From the NCBI GenBank assembly GCA_963748095.1, contig CAVVIO010000029.1, positions 1-64,000 of the forward strand: a stretch of DNA of 64,000 bases, given 5' to 3'. The stretch comes from CAVVIO01 sp963748095 (GTDB lineage: Bacteria; Bacteroidota; Bacteroidia; Bacteroidales; UBA10428). The notes below the pieces were generated by a model that saw only the letters and a program-made list of their open reading frames with translations, was not told the DNA's origin and ran no database searches. The translations under genes and the position numbers were made by a program. Positions 1 through 7,992 of this stretch are shown here, in pieces. The stretch's first letter is position 1. Each line of letters begins with the position of its first letter.

Positions 1-102
1 TAAAGATAAATTTATTTCGGGTAAAATCAAATTCTTGTGAAGCAGAAATTTAATCATGGCCATCAATCAACCAGCATGAATAATCGTTCCGGACTTATTC
101 TT

Positions 103-148
103 AAAAAACAAAAAAGGTTCAGGGATAGCTATCGCTTCACCCTGAACC
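103..148 (-). terminator. Rho-independent terminator of the DUF4468-like gene
   Basis: A perfect 9-bp stem (GGTTCAGGG/CCCTGAACC, 116-124 and 140-148) lies 33 bp past the stop codon of the minus-strand gene at 182-697. Read on the minus strand it is followed by T6 G T6. Stem plus T-run is the classic intrinsic terminator layout. Confidence 0.8.
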
Positions 149-181
149 AATTATTATTTCTACAGATCCATTTACATTCTC

Positions 182-697
182 CTACCAATCATCCGTCTTT
201 GGCTTCGGAGGAGTTATCATATATTTATACAAAGACGCCAGTGATTCATTAACGGTATTTTCAAATGATTTTTCCGATTCTTTAAACCGGTCTTTCAATG
301 TTCCGTTTTCGTTATACCAGAATTTATACCGATCTTCTTCCGTGTCAAAAGTTATTCTGCATTTGTAATCTTTAATTTCAACTGCGAAAGTATATTTCAT
401 TTCATTCCAGTAGTCGAAATTATTATCCCTTATTTTCCAGGCATCTTTTTTGAAACAGCTGAATTTTATCAGCGAATTTTCCTTATCAATTCTGGTAACC
501 GACTCTGGAAATTTGTTATTTAATGCAATCCATTCCTTTATCTTCGTGTAAATGACATTTGCCGTGAAATTGGTGTCGAAATTGACCACAATGGGTTTCA
601 TCCCGTCTTTGGTTAATTTAAATGTTGGGGTTTTTTGAGAAAAAATCAAACCATTAAAGGATAGAATAACAGACAATATCAAATATATTTTCTTCAT
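182..697 (-). CDS. exported DUF4468-like protein
   Basis: A 171-residue protein with a cleavable signal peptide (MKKIYLILSVILSFNGLIFSQ). The mature part alternates beta strands and an early amphipathic helix with the pattern Y-x-K-I-K-E-W-I, then a Trp/Phe-rich strand section (residues 85-130) and a helical C-terminus. This resembles the DUF4468 (TBP-like fold) domain common in exported Bacteroidota proteins; function of that family is unknown. It is a single gene, transcribed away from eno, with its own terminator at 103-148. The family assignment is from memory of the pattern and is moderate; the exported nature is firm. Confidence 0.7.
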   Translation of the reverse strand: MKKIYLILSVILSFNGLIFSQKTPTFKLTKDGMKPIVVNFDTNFTANVIYTKIKEWIALNNKFPESVTRIDKENSLIKFSCFKKDAWKIRDNNFDYWNEMKYTFAVEIKDYKCRITFDTEEDRYKFWYNENGTLKDRFKESEKSFENTVNESLASLYKYMITPPKPKTDDW

Positions 698-1254
698 GGT
701 ATTTGATTTGGCTTACAATTTTTGAATCGTTTTAAATGATATAATTTCCTATTACATTATTATAAACGTATGTAAATATTATTTATTACATAAACCTATA
801 ATTTACTGATTTTGTCTGCATTAACTCCGTTAACCCGCATTTATCCAATTCGTTTCCGGCAGGATAATACCAAAACAAAATGTATCAACCAGGTTATACA
901 ATCGCACAGAAAATGCCCGGATCATTCACAGGGATTTTAATTTTAATCTAATATCTTTCACATACCTGCTTTTATTCCCCTTGCCTCCGTATTATACTTT
1001 AAAAAAGGTCTTAAAAAAATGGATACTTCCAGATTTTTCTTATGTAAATTTACTACTTTTAATGCCTGGCGATGGAGTTCGCCATTAACCGCAATATTGC
1101 TGATGACTCCTGTTAATTTTAATTGCAGGAGTTTTATGATCGACAGAAGAATTTCAACATTTTTTTATTTTTCCCTTATCATTCTCATTCTTGTTTTAAT
1201 TCCCCGAGAGAAATCGCATTTTAATAAATATTATAATCTTAAAAAATTTTAATT
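698..1254. other. 557-bp spacer between divergent gene and eno
   Basis: Separates two divergently transcribed genes, so it must contain both promoters. It is very AT-rich. I see no confident promoter core, RNA or repeat. A 77-codon reading frame at 1019-1252 has no recognisable domain and is not called. Confidence 0.5.
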
Positions 1255-2538
1255 ATGGAAATACAGGAAGTTCATGCCCTTGAAATACTTGATTCAAGAG
1301 GCAACCCAACAGTCGAAGTGAATCTGGAATTAGAAGACGGAGCAACAGGACGTGCCATGGTTCCAAGCGGCGCATCAACAGGAGAACGTGAAGCTTTTGA
1401 GTTACGCGATGGAGATAAAAAGCGTTATGGCGGAAAAGGAGTTCTAAAAGCTGTTGAAAATGTGAATAAAATTATTGCCAAAGAGATTATAGGAAAAAGT
1501 TTTGTAAGCCAGCGCGAACTCGATTATTTGATGATTGAAACAGATGGAACAGCCAATAAATCCAAACTTGGCGCCAATGCCATTTTAGCTGTATCCATGG
1601 CATATGCACGCGCCGAGGCACAAAGTGCCGGCATTCCGTTATACCAGTATTTAGGTGGAAGCAATGCCTATTTGTTGCCGGTTCCCTGTATGAATATTAT
1701 CAATGGTGGTAAACATGCCGACAATAATGTGGATTTCCAGGAATTTATGATTGCCCCTCATGGCGCCACTTCGTTTACAGAAGCTATCAGGATGGGAGAG
1801 GAAGTTTTTCATACATTAAAGGGAGTTTTAAAAGCTAAAGGTTACAGCACGGGGGTTGGAGATGAAGGAGGTTTTGCCCCCGACCTAAAATCTAATGATG
1901 AAGCGGTGGAAGTGATACTTGAGTCGATTACAAAGGCAGGTTATAAGCCGGGTGATGAGGTTAGTATATGTTTAGACCCTGCCGCCAGTGAACTTTGGGA
2001 AAATGGAAAATATAAATTTTTTAAAAGTACTCAGAAGCTGGTTTCCAGCGATGATATGGTGAAACTCTGGGAGAACTGGGTGAAACAATATCCCATAGTT
2101 TTACTGGAGGATGGTTTGGCTGAAAATGACTGGGAAGGTTGGAAAAATTTAACTGATTGTCTTGGCAAAAAAATTGAAATCGTTGGTGATGATTTGTTCT
2201 GCACAAATAAATCCATTTTAGCAGAAGGTATTAAGAAAGGCGTTGCCAATTCCATCCTGATTAAATTGAATCAAATAGGTACTGTTACAGAAACACTCGA
2301 AACAATTGAACTTGCCTATAAAAACTCATACAATTGTTTTGTTTCGCACAGAAGTGGTGAAACTACAGATAGTTTTATTTCCGATCTGACCGTGGGAATT
2401 AATGCCGGACATTTAAAAACCGGAAGTGGTTGCCGCGGAGAGCGTATTGAAAAATTTAATCAACTGATGCGAATTGAATATGAATTGGGAAAAGCTTCCC
2501 GTTTTGCAGGTGTAAAGGCATTTAAAAACGCTGTATAA
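1255..2538 (+). CDS. eno: enolase (phosphopyruvate hydratase)
   Basis: Interconverts 2-phosphoglycerate and phosphoenolpyruvate in glycolysis; cytoplasmic. Full length (427 residues). The catalytic set is present: E204 in GDEGGFAP, K337 in ILIKLNQIGT, H365 in SHRSGET, K388 in HLKTGS; Mg2+ ligands D241, E285 and D312 (GDDLF). The start is the ATG directly after a long AT-rich spacer; the N-terminus EVHALEILDSRGNPTVEV is canonical. The segment after K388 reads SGCRGERIEKFNQL where enolases usually have S-x-S-R-[ST]-[DE]-R-x-x-K-Y-N-Q-L, and GETTDS replaces the usual GETEDT. All catalytic residues are kept, so I expect an active but divergent enolase. Monocistronic. Confidence 0.97.
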   Translation: MEIQEVHALEILDSRGNPTVEVNLELEDGATGRAMVPSGASTGEREAFELRDGDKKRYGGKGVLKAVENVNKIIAKEIIGKSFVSQRELDYLMIETDGTANKSKLGANAILAVSMAYARAEAQSAGIPLYQYLGGSNAYLLPVPCMNIINGGKHADNNVDFQEFMIAPHGATSFTEAIRMGEEVFHTLKGVLKAKGYSTGVGDEGGFAPDLKSNDEAVEVILESITKAGYKPGDEVSICLDPAASELWENGKYKFFKSTQKLVSSDDMVKLWENWVKQYPIVLLEDGLAENDWEGWKNLTDCLGKKIEIVGDDLFCTNKSILAEGIKKGVANSILIKLNQIGTVTETLETIELAYKNSYNCFVSHRSGETTDSFISDLTVGINAGHLKTGSGCRGERIEKFNQLMRIEYELGKASRFAGVKAFKNAV

Positions 2539-2558
2539 CGATCGGAAATCAATATTCC

Positions 2559-2588
2559 CCTGTCTGCCCGGTTTATCGGACAGGCAGG
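2559..2588 (+). terminator. imperfect hairpin after eno
   Basis: Arms CCTGTCTGCC and GGACAGGCAGG pair with two mismatches 20-50 bp after the eno stop. There is no clear T-run, so it may be a transcript-end hairpin rather than a standard intrinsic terminator. Confidence 0.3.
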
Positions 2589-2740
2589 TTCTCTTGTACC
2601 CCTATCGGGAACTACAGGAAAATACCCGCAGTCTGAAAGACACCAACATACATTTGCTTTCTATTTAAATATCTTTTACATTTATGACCCGAATTCACGG
2701 ATAGTAAGGAGAATTTGGAGAAAATTATTTAAATACAAAA

Positions 2741-3184
2741 ATGAAAATAGGAATAAAATTTGGCTCACTAATGGGATATTTAATTGCTGTTTTTGGATTA
2801 CTTATTCTACTTTACAAAAACTATCTTTTTTCAAAAAATCCGGTTTCAATTATTATCCAACTTAGTTCTGTAGGACTAATGATTTGGGCACGTTTAACAT
2901 TTGGACTTCGAAGTTTTCATGCAACAGCAAATACTACAAAAGGAGAACTTGTAACAAAAGGACCGTATAAATGGCTCCGACATCCAATATATGCTTCAGT
3001 CATTTATTTTTCCTGGGCTTGTTTAATATCCTTCCCGCTTATTTGGACTTTTATAGCTGTCGTTCTTATTACAATGGGACTTCTATTGAGAATTATTTTA
3101 GAAGAAAAATCTTTAATGACAAATTATACAGAGTATGCATCCTACTCAAAACGGACGAAAAGACTTATCCCATATCTATTTTGA
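2741..3184 (+). CDS. ICMT/PEMT-type membrane methyltransferase
   Basis: A 147-residue integral membrane protein with about four hydrophobic segments (near residues 10-27, 38-52, 85-100 and 100-117). It shows the family signature of isoprenylcysteine carboxyl methyltransferase-like/phospholipid methyltransferase proteins: LVTKGPYKWLRHPIYAS (SAM-binding region), then EEKSL...Y-x-x-Y-S-K-R-T-K-R-L-I-P at the C-terminus. Substrate cannot be told; bacterial members include enzymes of unknown acceptor. Standalone gene, 200 bp after eno. A second reading frame at 2971-3348 overlaps it and is rejected. Confidence 0.8.
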   Translation: MKIGIKFGSLMGYLIAVFGLLILLYKNYLFSKNPVSIIIQLSSVGLMIWARLTFGLRSFHATANTTKGELVTKGPYKWLRHPIYASVIYFSWACLISFPLIWTFIAVVLITMGLLLRIILEEKSLMTNYTEYASYSKRTKRLIPYLF

Positions 3185-3652
3185 TAAACTATTGCTATGC
3201 AGCTATTGTTTTTAGAGACACTATTTTCATAATTTACCCGATTGCCCCATGCCCTGGAGTAAGTTTACAACTTATGCCATCGCCACCCCATTCTGGTTAT
3301 AGATTGTTCTACACCCTTTTTCTTATTTCCTCCCACAACATAATATAGCCGCATCCCTGTTGGAAACAATCAACAGGTTACAGACAAAAATTTATTTTTG
3401 TAGGATTATCCCGTAAATTTAATTTTTCATTTTGCTTATCAGAATTGAGAAACAAGCTTCGGCATGAAATTTATTTGTTATTTTAGAATTTGATTCATCT
3501 GTTCCAGACAGGTGAACCTTTTTAACTATCCTTAAGTCAACAATAATAATAATATAGCCAATATCGGAAAATCCCGGTGGAAATGCCGGGACTGAGATGG
3601 CAGAACTATTGTAAGCCTGCCGGTTTTAATGCTGTTCTATCACCCGATAGTA
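3185..3652. other. spacer between convergent genes
   Basis: Gene-free 468 bp between a plus-strand methyltransferase and a minus-strand membrane protein. It contains the terminator-like hairpin at 3494-3523 and an AT-rich stretch (about 3385-3490) that loosely resembles 6860-6965. Confidence 0.5.
3494..3523 (+). terminator. terminator-like hairpin with T-run
   Basis: TTCATCTGT and ACAGGTGAA form a 9-bp stem with one G-T pair, followed by CCTTTTT. A near-copy with a longer stem is present at 6967-6999. It lies 310 bp beyond the nearest plus-strand gene. Confidence 0.5.
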
Positions 3653-4138
3653 TTACCTGATCAGGTGCATGTAAAATTTATGGAGAGAAAGCGATGCTAA
3701 TATCACTCCTGCCAACAACATCAAACTTCGTATCCAGTTCATGGCACTCCACTGCCACCAGGCCTGTTTAAGAGCTTCAATACCCGCCATGGGAGTTTTG
3801 GTAAACATGATCCCGAGCCTCGGATAGAAATAAGAAAATGTAAAAACATCCACCAGCACATATAATACAAGTGATATCCCCAAGTAAATTCTGATATGTC
3901 CCGGAGATTTCCAGAATAGTATCAGTACTATCAGGGCAATCAGCTGGTTTATGGGTGATAGTATCCTGAAAAAATTGCCCGGGTTGACCGTACTGTAATA
4001 AGCCCTGGTCGTGACAATTGATTGTGGAATATCCGCCCCCCATGCTTTTGCATCGATGAGCGAATTGTAACTGTTGACAAAAAAAAGGCCGCCGGCCAGG
4101 ATAATAGAAGTAAATAAAAAAAGTGTTTTCATAAGCAT
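3653..4138 (-). CDS. DUF1772-like four-helix membrane protein
   Basis: 161 residues with four membrane helices (about 5-24, 58-78, 83-102, 134-153). Sequence features such as G-G-L-F-F-V-N-S-Y-N early, R-A-Y-Y-S-T-V-N-P-G-N-F-F in the first loop and W-x-x-W-N-W-I-R before the last helix fit the DUF1772 (anthrone oxygenase-like) family. An alternative start two codons in (MKTLFLF) is equally good. It is 62 bp downstream of, and on the same strand as, an AraC regulator, suggesting co-transcription. Physiological function unknown. Confidence 0.65.
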   Translation of the reverse strand: MLMKTLFLFTSIILAGGLFFVNSYNSLIDAKAWGADIPQSIVTTRAYYSTVNPGNFFRILSPINQLIALIVLILFWKSPGHIRIYLGISLVLYVLVDVFTFSYFYPRLGIMFTKTPMAGIEALKQAWWQWSAMNWIRSLMLLAGVILASLSLHKFYMHLIR

Positions 4139-4200
4139 AATTTTAATATTTCTGCAATTATGAAAACTTTTCCGTATTAAAAATTGTATTTAACGGACAT

Positions 4201-4998
4201 CTATTGAAATATATGGCCGGGCAGTAGACTTTTTGTTTTCCGGTATTCTCCGGGAGTAAGTTTTGTATACGACTTAAATGTTTTTATAAAATGCGACTGA
4301 TCATAAAAATTGCAGGCATAAGCTATTTCAGTTAAGGATGAGTCTGTTTCATGGATCAATCTCTGTGCGCGCAAATATTTTTTGTAAAGCAGTACTTCTT
4401 CCGTGTTCATTCCCGTAAGAGCAACTATTTTTCTTGAAAGATGCCTGCCGGAGATCATAAGTTCTTTTGACAGGGATAATACCGATTTTTCTGTTTCATT
4501 TTCATTATAAAAAAAGTCTTTTAGCATTTCATCCCTGAAATCTGGTTTGATTTGCTGGTTGCAGAACCATTGGATAATTACATTTACTCTTTCGGAAAAA
4601 CTGTTCAGCCCGGCAAGCCGGTACCAAAGCGATTCAATAGTTTTATTGATCAGGAACAGATCGAGTGACCGATTGATCAGTTCTCCCGTGCGTATACCAA
4701 ATAACGGCTGAATGGCTACAGGATTTAAACGTATCCCGAAGAATGACTGATAACCGGGGATGTTCAACACGACCGGTACCGTATTAAATCCATTGATATA
4801 ACATTTTGGAAGATCTGCTTTGTATGCATCAATCTGCGCCTTAATAGCTGTTGAACCAGAAAAATTAAATACAATATCAACAACACCCTTGGGCATTATG
4901 ATTTCCTTTGAATGAGCAGGATTACCGCTTACCTGCCAGATGGTAAAAATTGAATTCCTAACGGATGCTTGCTGAGGTATAAAAAAATGATTTTTCAT
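4201..4998 (-). CDS. AraC-family transcriptional regulator
   Basis: 265 residues. The C-terminal third carries two helix-turn-helix motifs of the AraC/XylS type, ending in the signature S-H-F-I-K-T-F-K-x-x-x-x-L-T-P-G-E-Y-R-K. The N-terminal part (PGYQSFFGIRLNPVAIQPLFGI) resembles the DUF6597 sensor-like domain found in regulators of this subgroup. It probably controls the DUF1772-like gene right after it (same strand, 62 bp gap) and perhaps itself. Inducer unknown. The start follows a hydrophilic MKNHFFIPQQ leader with no signal peptide, as expected of a cytoplasmic regulator. Confidence 0.88.
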   Translation of the reverse strand: MKNHFFIPQQASVRNSIFTIWQVSGNPAHSKEIIMPKGVVDIVFNFSGSTAIKAQIDAYKADLPKCYINGFNTVPVVLNIPGYQSFFGIRLNPVAIQPLFGIRTGELINRSLDLFLINKTIESLWYRLAGLNSFSERVNVIIQWFCNQQIKPDFRDEMLKDFFYNENETEKSVLSLSKELMISGRHLSRKIVALTGMNTEEVLLYKKYLRAQRLIHETDSSLTEIAYACNFYDQSHFIKTFKSYTKLTPGEYRKTKSLLPGHIFQ

Positions 4999-5266
4999 GT
5001 CGGTTCCTCAATCACTCACAGGTTAATTATTTATCAATTCCTGTATCGGTTATAGTATAAATCAATATGAGTTCCAAAGATCAGATGAAGTATTAACAAC
5101 TATTAAAACCGTAGGTTCAAAAATTAACACAGATTCAAAAGTTTAGAAGCAGGTAAATTCATAAAATTAATTTGTTTTTTATGGTATTAACTTTTACATT
5201 TAGTTCCCAAACGTAAGGGGAGGTTTGTGAAATTGATCTTATTATTGGAAACAGGCAGAAAAAATA

Positions 5267-5758
5267 ATGACAAAAAAACATAATAAAAGAAAAATTTACT
5301 TATTACTAATGTTTACCGTTCTGTTAATTAATGCATGCAAACAGAATACGAATACATCAAATTCTGTTAATTCAAATAAAAAAACCAATTCTCAAAAAAA
5401 TAATATTCCAACAAAAGACCTTCAAATAATTAGAGGAGTAGTTCTCTTTGACACATTACCGGGAAATATGATCACCCATAAAATAATACCTGGAAATAAA
5501 TACGTATTTGTTTACAAACGTTCCGGTTCAACTATGATTGATGAAAATGACTGGGATGCAGAGTATACGGAGACTCTGATATTTCAGATTGATACAGCAA
5601 CAAAAGAATTTGATTATTGCGACAAAGACTTGAAAAATATTGATTGCAAATATTACTGGATTTGTCTGGCAAAAGAAATTAAAAAAGAGAGCCGTAATGT
5701 TGTTAAAGGATGTATAAAAGGAAAGACGCATAGGAGATTCATTTCAGATACAGATTGA
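5267..5758 (+). CDS. putative lipoprotein of unknown function
   Basis: 163 residues. A basic N-terminus, hydrophobic core (LLLMFTVLLI) and N-A-C-K give a probable lipobox with Cys24, followed by an Asn/Ser/Lys-rich linker (residues 25-47) typical of surface-tethered lipoproteins. The folded part (48-163) has no motif I recognise; it has several Cys (CDKD, IDCKYYWICL) and ends with a basic tail. The next gene, 134 bp downstream on the same strand, is also exported. Confidence 0.6.
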   Translation: MTKKHNKRKIYLLLMFTVLLINACKQNTNTSNSVNSNKKTNSQKNNIPTKDLQIIRGVVLFDTLPGNMITHKIIPGNKYVFVYKRSGSTMIDENDWDAEYTETLIFQIDTATKEFDYCDKDLKNIDCKYYWICLAKEIKKESRNVVKGCIKGKTHRRFISDTD

Positions 5759-5892
5759 TGTAAACCCTGCATTTAAATTTGGAGGAATAATGGAAAAGGA
5801 TAACGAACATAAAATCCATTATAAAAATAACAAGTCATTGACAAACATTTTAGTTAACAATAGGTAGTAAATTATTAATCAACCTGAAAAGA

Positions 5893-6645
5893 ATGAAAAA
5901 AAATATATTAACAATAGTATCCATCATTTTTATTCTTTTATGTCCAAAATCAGCTTTCGGACAAGAAGGTGATTTGATAAAAACCATAAAGTCGCGCAAA
6001 TATGTTAGTAATTATTATCAAAATAAGGATTCATCTGTTACTGTTAAAACTATATCTAAAAGAGGATTCACAGAAGTAAGAAACTATTCAGACTTAAATG
6101 AAAAAGTAGAGGATGGTAAGTGGACAAAATATTTCCCATATTCAAGCATAAATAGTATTTGTTATTTTGATAAAGGCACTCCAACAGGTATTTGGAAATA
6201 TTATTTCAGAAATGGGAAAATTATAGATTCTGTTAATTATGACTTCCCATTAGATTACTTTCAGAAAGACACGTTAAATTATCAATTAAAGAAAATTGAT
6301 TTACAAAAGAATGATTCCAGTAATACTCATGTTGACAGAATGCCCTTATTTAACGGGGGCGATATTAATACTTTCAGATCCTATTGCCAGTCTCGTATAA
6401 AACTAAATGAATATATGTTTGAAAAATACTCAAATGCAGGTATTCAAAAAATACTTGTACAATTTGAAATTAATACGGATGGAAGTATAATAGATCCTAA
6501 AGTTGAAAATATAAATAAAAAGTTGTTGGAAAAAGAAGCATTAAGAGTAATAAGACAATCTCCAATATGGATTCCTGCATATAAAAAAGATAAACCTGTG
6601 AAAGTGCAATTCACCTTTCCAATTGTATTTGTATTCCCAAAATAA
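5893..6645 (+). CDS. exported protein with MORN-like segment and TonB C-terminal domain
   Basis: 250 residues with a signal peptide ending near FGQE. Residues 75-115 contain W-T-K-Y-F-P, then G-x-x-T-G-I-W-K-Y-Y-F-R-N-G-K-I, like the MORN-type repeats of YwqK-family proteins. Residues 170-250 match the TonB_C pattern: a K-I-L-V-Q-F-E-I-N-T-D-G-S-I-I-D-P-K-V strand pair, A-L-R-V-I helix, then W-I-P-A and K-V-Q-F-T-F-P-I-V-F. In Bacteroidota such standalone TonB-C proteins are numerous; without an inner-membrane anchor it is probably not a classic energy transducer. Monocistronic or following the lipoprotein gene upstream. Confidence 0.75.
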   Translation: MKKNILTIVSIIFILLCPKSAFGQEGDLIKTIKSRKYVSNYYQNKDSSVTVKTISKRGFTEVRNYSDLNEKVEDGKWTKYFPYSSINSICYFDKGTPTGIWKYYFRNGKIIDSVNYDFPLDYFQKDTLNYQLKKIDLQKNDSSNTHVDRMPLFNGGDINTFRSYCQSRIKLNEYMFEKYSNAGIQKILVQFEINTDGSIIDPKVENINKKLLEKEALRVIRQSPIWIPAYKKDKPVKVQFTFPIVFVFPK

Positions 6646-6966
6646 ATGGTATCCCCACTAAAAAATTGTACGAGTTATACCATGAGTACTTTCGACTTTA
6701 AGAATAAAGAACAAATTACAAGCTTAATACCCACATCTGGTGCAAGTTTTTAACTTGTGCCCTTGCACCATACATCCTGTCCATCAAAAAAATCCTGCAA
6801 ATCGTGTTCAGACAATTTACCCTCTCCCCCCCACATCATTACCCGTCACTTTGTCTTTTTGTCACAAAAAATTTGCTTTTTTAAAAATCATCCTGTAAAT
6901 TTATTATCGCTTATGTGTTTCTGTTTATAACAAGAGTTGATTTGTTTTTAATTCATGATAAATTTG

Positions 6967-6999
6967 GGTTCATCTGTTCGCTGCAGGTGAACCTTTTTT
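6967..6999 (+). terminator. intrinsic terminator-like hairpin
   Basis: GGTTCATCTG and CAGGTGAACC pair (10 bp, one G-T) and are followed by TTTTTT. It is the second copy of the hairpin at 3494-3523. The nearest upstream plus-strand gene ends 320 bp earlier. Confidence 0.55.
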
Positions 7000-7050
7000 A
7001 ATGCATTTCCGTCTCACTGCAACTACCACCTTTGACGATCTATCACTGTG

Positions 7051-7255
7051 TTTATTATATAAAACCCTGTCCAGTTTCATAAAGCCCTAATACCATTACA
7101 TATAACCCTGTCGTTATTACATAAATTCCTAAGATTCTTTATAAAACACTGTGGTTGTTACATTAATCCCTGTATCTATTTCATAAAACCCTTTTGTCTT
7201 TATACAAAACCCTTCTGTCATTATATAAATCCCTGAGACTATCCGATAAAGTGCT
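7051..7255. repeat. degenerate ten-unit tandem repeat, period 20-21 bp
   Basis: A core approximating TACATAAAACCCTGT recurs with its CCC (or variant) at 7065, 7085, 7106, 7127, 7147, 7168, 7189, 7210, 7231 and 7251, so steps are 20 or 21 bp throughout. Units differ by substitutions but the register holds, placing A-tracts and CCCTG cores on the same face of the helix every two turns. It sits in a 700-bp gene-free stretch 100 bp beyond the DUF4097 operon end. No reading frame spans it. Function unknown. Confidence 0.75.
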
Positions 7256-7261
7256 TGCTGA

Positions 7262-7347
7262 AGAAGGAACGACAAGCAATCTCCCACTAAGAAAAGAAAA
7301 TTATACTTTAGGAAGCAGATTGCTTCGCTTCCGCTCGCAGTAACGCT
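7262..7347. repeat. palindromic intergenic repeat
   Basis: AAGCAATCT (7275-7283) and AGATTGCTT (7318-7326) are perfect inverted copies, with flanks GAACGAC and GCTCGCAGTAACG of the kind found in dispersed palindromic elements. It ends just before the stop codon of the DUF4097 gene and could act as its transcript-end hairpin. Confidence 0.4.
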
Positions 7348-7355
7348 AAGTAAAG

Positions 7356-7988
7356 CTACTTCCTCACCCTGAAAAAGATATCACCACTTACAGATGCGAG
7401 ATCCACATCTTCCCCGCCACCGTTCATATTGCCTGCAACCCGCGAACTTACATATCCCCGGCTCTTCTGTTCGAAATCATAATTCGAGTAAATGGTGCCG
7501 GTAACGGTCTTCATTTCCAGGTCGGCCTTTTTACCGGGCGGTACGGTTACGTCTACAAAACCGCTTATACTATGCGATTCGATAGCTGCCGTATTCCCGT
7601 CGATAATAATATTCCCATTAATGGTTTTCACGGAAAAGTCCGTATTCTCAGGGATATAAACATTCCAGTAGATATCACTACGCATACAGTTATTCCTCCC
7701 GGAAAAATACCCTTTCTTAAACTCAGCCGAAATATTTACCTGATCAGCGTTATTATCGAAACTTGTCAGGTAGGCATCGTTATCCGCGTTATCATTAATG
7801 TTTACGGATGCTTTGGCATACACCTCCTTTTTGTTCCAGGTATGTATAATAATCGAATCGGCGATAGAAAGATCCATCACAATGGATTTCCCGTTGGAAT
7901 AATCCAGGTGTTTTTCAATGATTTTCTGTGCCTTAACAGGCAAAAGAAAAGCACATACTACTATGATTGAAGCGATAATTGTTTTCAT
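7356..7988 (-). CDS. DUF4097-family exported beta-helix protein
   Basis: 210 residues from the ATG at 7988, which gives a clean signal peptide (MKTIIASIIVVCAFLLPVKAQ) and a purine-rich ribosome site AAAAGGAAAA; a start 12 codons further upstream would overlap the previous gene and bury the signal. The body has repeating short strands with S-I-S-G-F-V-D-V, K-T-V-T-G-T-I-Y-S-N-Y and S-V-S-G-D-I-F motifs, the hallmark of the DUF4097 right-handed beta-helix. It is the last gene of a sigma / anti-sigma / DUF4097 / DUF4097 operon, 4 bp after the broken paralogue. Probably an envelope protein controlled by the ECF sigma factor. Confidence 0.85.
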   Translation of the reverse strand: MKTIIASIIVVCAFLLPVKAQKIIEKHLDYSNGKSIVMDLSIADSIIIHTWNKKEVYAKASVNINDNADNDAYLTSFDNNADQVNISAEFKKGYFSGRNNCMRSDIYWNVYIPENTDFSVKTINGNIIIDGNTAAIESHSISGFVDVTVPPGKKADLEMKTVTGTIYSNYDFEQKSRGYVSSRVAGNMNGGGEDVDLASVSGDIFFRVRK

Positions 7989-7992
7989 CGGA

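Noticed and set aside
1019..1252. 77-codon frame before eno
   Set aside because: No domain, odd composition, and it lies in the eno promoter region.
2971..3348. 125-codon frame overlapping the methyltransferase gene
   Set aside because: The other frame carries the clear ICMT signature; this one has none.
7051..7255. CRISPR array or coding repeat
   Set aside because: Units are fully degenerate with no spacer pattern, and no frame spans them.
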